64,000 nucleotides of DNA from Candidatus Hemicellulosilyticus sp. P3. GTDB lineage: Bacteria > Bacteroidota > Bacteroidia > Bacteroidales > P3. A program made the translations under genes and the position numbers. This document shows, one piece after another, positions 61,621 to 64,000 of the stretch. The stretch is from positions 124,001 through 188,000 of the forward strand of contig LPNH01000001.1 in assembly GCA_001543385.1 (NCBI GenBank). Direction: 5' to 3'. The first letter of the stretch is position 1. Every line of letters starts with the position of its first letter. The notes under the pieces were generated by a model, which worked only from the letters and a program-made list of their open reading frames with translations, had not been told where the DNA came from and did no database searches.

Positions 61621-62541
61621 CTATTGGTAGAGCGGTGTGGAGAGATATCTGTCGCCGGTGTCCGGTAATAGCGCCACAATGGTTTTTCCGGCGTTGTCGG
61701 GCTTTTGTGCGAGTTGTATTGCGGCGGCCACCGCTGCTCCGGACGAGATGCCGGACAGCACACCCGTGGCCGCTGCCAGCCGCCGTACGCAGTCGCAGGC
61801 CTCTTGGTCGGTTACGGGGATGATGCGGTCGACAACGGATGAGTCGTAGTTTTCAGGGATGAAATTGGCCCCGATTCCTTGCAGGCCGTGTCTGCCCGGC
61901 GTCCCGTGCGCGAGCATCTGCGACGTGTCCGGTTCGACGGCTGCGATTTCTATCGCCGGTTTGTGCCGTTTCAGACATCGGGCGCAGCCACAGAGCGTGC
62001 CTCCGGTGCCCACGCCGGCCACGAAAATATCTATCGTGCCGTCCGTGTCGTTCCAGATTTCTTCGCCGGTGGTCTGTTCGTGAACAGCCGGGTTGTTTGG
62101 GTTGGAAAACTGCCCCAGGATGACAGACCCCGCGGTTTCACGGTTCAGCTGTTGCGCCTTGCGGACAGCTCCGGCCATGCCGTCGGCTCCGGGTGTCAGC
62201 ACCAGCTCGGCCCCGTAGGCTTTGAGCAGTGCGCGGCGCTCCTGGCTCATGCTCTCCGGCATGGTCAGCACGACGCGATAGCCTTTTTGCCGGCCCACCC
62301 AGGCCAGACCGATGCCGGTGTTGCCGCTTGTAGGCTCTATGATGGTGCCGCCGGGGTGCAGCAGTCCGCTCTTTTCCGCCGCCGAAATCATACTTGCGGC
62401 AATACGGTCTTTCACACTGCCTCCGGGGTTGAAGGATTCGATTTTGACAAGCAGACGGACACTGTCAGGAGTCAATCCGTGGACTTCGAGCATCGGTGTG
62501 TGTCCGATTAGTTCGGTGAGGTTCTGGTAAATATGTTCCAT
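61621..62541 (-). CDS. cysK: Cysteine synthase A (O-acetylserine sulfhydrylase)
   Basis: It is a PLP enzyme that joins O-acetylserine and sulfide to form cysteine. The PLP Lys is in NPGGSVKDRIAASM near residue 42, and the phosphate/substrate loop is PTSGNTGIGLAW near 70. The GTGGTLCG loop binds the PLP phosphate. The length (306 aa) is standard. It has a TATCTTTG promoter box 20 bases upstream and forms an operon with cysE, so both halves of the pathway are controlled together. Confidence 0.96.
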   Translation of the reverse strand: MEHIYQNLTELIGHTPMLEVHGLTPDSVRLLVKIESFNPGGSVKDRIAASMISAAEKSGLLHPGGTIIEPTSGNTGIGLAWVGRQKGYRVVLTMPESMSQERRALLKAYGAELVLTPGADGMAGAVRKAQQLNRETAGSVILGQFSNPNNPAVHEQTTGEEIWNDTDGTIDIFVAGVGTGGTLCGCARCLKRHKPAIEIAAVEPDTSQMLAHGTPGRHGLQGIGANFIPENYDSSVVDRIIPVTDQEACDCVRRLAAATGVLSGISSGAAVAAAIQLAQKPDNAGKTIVALLPDTGDRYLSTPLYQ

Positions 62542-62560
62542 GGTGGATGTTGTGTAATTG

Positions 62561-62568
62561 CAAAGATA
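62561..62568 (-). promoter_or_regulatory. -7 promoter box for cysK-cysE
   Basis: TATCTTTG on the minus strand, about 20 bases upstream of the cysK ATG. There is no clear -33 element. It faces the promoter at 62632 on the other strand. Confidence 0.6.
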
Positions 62569-62631
62569 TTAAATAAATACTGTTGCCGGAAAGCCTTGCG
62601 TCAAGTTTTACCTTATGTTTAGTTTTTTTTG

Positions 62632-62639
62632 TACCTTTG
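62632..62639 (+). promoter_or_regulatory. -7 promoter box for the second DRTGG gene
   Basis: TACCTTTG preceded by a T-run. Transcription would begin near 62643, so an ATG at 62641 cannot be the start; this favours ATG at 62680. Confidence 0.6.
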
Positions 62640-62679
62640 CATGAATGATTATGAAGTGAAATTAAAATATCATAAAGCT

Positions 62680-63015
62680 ATGACTGTAAAAGATTTGGTG
62701 GAGAAATTGAATCTGCAGGTCCTCTCAGGTGCGCAAGGATTGGACCGTGAGATCGACGGCTGCTATGTAAGCGACCTGTTGAGCGATGTGATGGGCAATG
62801 CCGAGTCGGGCAATGTGTGGGTGACCCTGCAGACCCATAAAAATGTGATGGCCATCGCTTCGCTGAAGGAGTTGGCGTGTGTCGTGCTGGTCAAGGGGCT
62901 GACGGCGTCGGACGACACTTATGAGCAAAGCAACGAAGAGGGCATACCCTTCCTCGGCACCACCATGCAGACTTACGAGACGGTGGGCAAAATCTACCGG
63001 TTGTTGCAGGACTGA
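62680..63015 (+). CDS. Second DRTGG-domain protein (hydrogenase-associated type)
   Basis: It is a 111-aa protein of the same small DRTGG family as at 26881, but clearly a different subtype. The shared start (MTVKDLVEKLN against MTLRDIVNSLD) and the SDLLSDVM segment align, while the middle has VWVTLQTHKNVMAIASLKELACVVLV. This subtype usually sits next to a PHP gene and a HydS-like gene. The start ATG at 62680 is chosen from the alignment and the promoter; an ATG at 62641 would add 13 residues. It lies 51 bases before the PHP gene. Confidence 0.8.
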   Translation: MTVKDLVEKLNLQVLSGAQGLDREIDGCYVSDLLSDVMGNAESGNVWVTLQTHKNVMAIASLKELACVVLVKGLTASDDTYEQSNEEGIPFLGTTMQTYETVGKIYRLLQD

Positions 63016-63066
63016 AAGTCAGCGCCCGTGGTCCCGACACCGATCCGACAGGCCAAACAATAAATA

Positions 63067-63849
63067 ATGCTCACCCCTTTCAAAGCCGACCTGCACATCC
63101 ACACGGTGCTTTCGCCGTGCGGTGACTTGGAAATGTCGCCTACGGCTATCGTGGACCGTGCCTTGGCACGCGGCCTGGACATGATTGCCATCACCGACCA
63201 CAACACCACCCGTCAGGTGAAGGTGACACAGCGGGTGGGGCGGTCGAAGGGGTTGTTTGTCTTGGGCGGCGTTGAAATCACCTCGCAGGAGGAGGCACAC
63301 TGCCTGGCCTACTTCGAAACGGACGCCCAGCTCGACGCCATGCAGTCGTTTCTCGACGCACACCTCCCGCCTATCCCCAATGACGAGGATCGCTTCGGCT
63401 ACCAGTTGGTGGTCGACGAGAACGACGAGATTGTCGGGGAGGAGCCCTGGCATCTGCTCAATGCGCTGGACGTGGATGTCGAAGGACTCTACGAAGAGGT
63501 GCACCGTATCGGCGGGCTCTTCGTGCCGGCACATGTCAACAAAGGTACCACCTCGCTGATGAGCCAGTTGGGTTTCGTGCCCCCCGACCTGCGTGCCGAT
63601 GGGTTGGAAATCAATCGTTTCACCACCAAGTCGGACTTCCTGAAAAAATTTGCTTACCTCAAACGTTTCAACTTCATCACCGACAGCGACGCCCATTTCA
63701 TTGACAATGTAGGCGATGTCTATAATGTCCTCTACATGGAGCATCGATCCTTCGCCGAGTTTGCTATGGCGCTTCATGGCGATGAGGGGCGCACCATCGA
63801 CACCATGCACTTCCGCGACCACCGCCTCCCCGGCGCCGTCGGCACCTGA
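63067..63849 (+). CDS. PHP-domain phosphoesterase
   Basis: It is a 260-aa PHP (polymerase and histidinol phosphatase) enzyme. Metal ligands: DLHIHTVLSPCG at the start, ITDHNTTRQ near residue 45, Glu in GGVEITSQEE, His in FVPAHVNKG, and TDSDAHFID near the C-terminus. These are all the usual trinuclear-site motifs. Related proteins are trpH-like nucleoside phosphatases, but those found with DRTGG/HydS genes have no known substrate. It converges on the T9SS cargo gene at the right edge with 34 bases between. Confidence 0.88.
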   Translation: MLTPFKADLHIHTVLSPCGDLEMSPTAIVDRALARGLDMIAITDHNTTRQVKVTQRVGRSKGLFVLGGVEITSQEEAHCLAYFETDAQLDAMQSFLDAHLPPIPNDEDRFGYQLVVDENDEIVGEEPWHLLNALDVDVEGLYEEVHRIGGLFVPAHVNKGTTSLMSQLGFVPPDLRADGLEINRFTTKSDFLKKFAYLKRFNFITDSDAHFIDNVGDVYNVLYMEHRSFAEFAMALHGDEGRTIDTMHFRDHRLPGAVGT

Positions 63850-63883
63850 AGTGAGGGCCGTTGGGTCTTTATATTTTGCAGTC

Positions 63884-64000
63884 TTATCGTTTGACCATCT
63901 TTTTTGTGGCTCCTTCGGCGCGGAGCAGGTAGATGCCGGTCGGGAATGCTCTGATATCGATGCTATTGTCACCTTGATGCAGTGACGCTGTCTTGACCAT
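63884..64000 (-). CDS. C-terminal end of another T9SS-sorted protein (partial)
   Basis: Only the last 38 codons and stop are in the window. The minus strand reads FPTGIYLLRAEGATKKMVKR before TAA, the classical end of a type A sorting domain (a 'GIYLL' strand followed by a basic KKMVKR tail). The frame is open through the window edge, so the gene continues to the right. Its product and size cannot be known from here. Confidence 0.8.
   Translation of the reverse strand: MVKTASLHQGDNSIDIRAFPTGIYLLRAEGATKKMVKR

Overview
The window looks like a chromosomal segment of an uncultured-type Bacteroidales (Bacteroidota). The evidence is a complete type IX secretion (T9SS) core operon (porP-gldK-gldL-gldM-gldN), several proteins ending in T9SS type A sorting domains, a SusC-like TonB-dependent receptor with a carboxypeptidase-like N-terminal domain, a DUF4294 protein, an UpxY/NusG-type antiterminator, and many promoters with the Bacteroidota -7 box TAnnTTTG. 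By eye the DNA is fairly GC-rich for the phylum, so many long antisense open frames are shadows of real genes. Most of the window is ordinary core genome. I saw no insertion sequence, prophage, CRISPR array, rRNA or tRNA gene. No gene-free stretch exceeds 300 bases once starts are corrected.

Left part (1-26.7 kb). A 5'-truncated surface protein gene with a T9SS tail is followed 5 bases later by tilS. Next come the T9SS plug-domain protein (DUF5103), a DUF2130 coiled-coil protein, miaB, a PASTA-domain membrane protein, a second T9SS cargo protein and an RluD-type pseudouridine synthase. On the minus strand the T9SS operon runs porP-gldK-gldL-gldM-gldN-gldN' (tandem copy)-upxY-like. An envelope operon follows: LD-carboxypeptidase, DUF7033/polysaccharide deacetylase-like protein, KdsC-like phosphatase, and RlpA/SPOR protein.

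Middle part (26.9-34.1 kb). This is a hydrogen-metabolism locus. It has a putative sensory/regulatory block (DRTGG protein, RsbW-like ATPase, HydS-like [FeFe]-hydrogenase homologue lacking the proton-transfer cysteine). A strong promoter then leads into a thioredoxin-like [2Fe-2S] protein, HydB, HydA and HydC, the subunits of an electron-bifurcating [FeFe] hydrogenase, which ends in a clear intrinsic terminator. The other genes that usually accompany the regulatory block, a second DRTGG protein and a PHP phosphoesterase, sit about 34 kb away at 62.7-63.8 kb. The organism is therefore probably an anaerobe that reoxidises NADH and ferredoxin by making H2.

Right part (34.3-64 kb). A lipoprotein, a VanX-type dipeptidase divergent from an alanine/glycine:cation symporter, and an M64 peptidase lead to a giant T9SS-secreted protein (about 2,890 aa, about 49 tandem units of about 54 aa with paired cysteines), followed by an outer-membrane barrel-like protein. 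Then come housekeeping and envelope genes: a PlsC-family acyltransferase, DUF4294, NlpC/P60 peptidase, acyl-CoA synthetase, holA, a TonB receptor, the lysS-MBL-ung-marC operon, and the cysK-cysE operon. The right edge cuts into another T9SS cargo gene.
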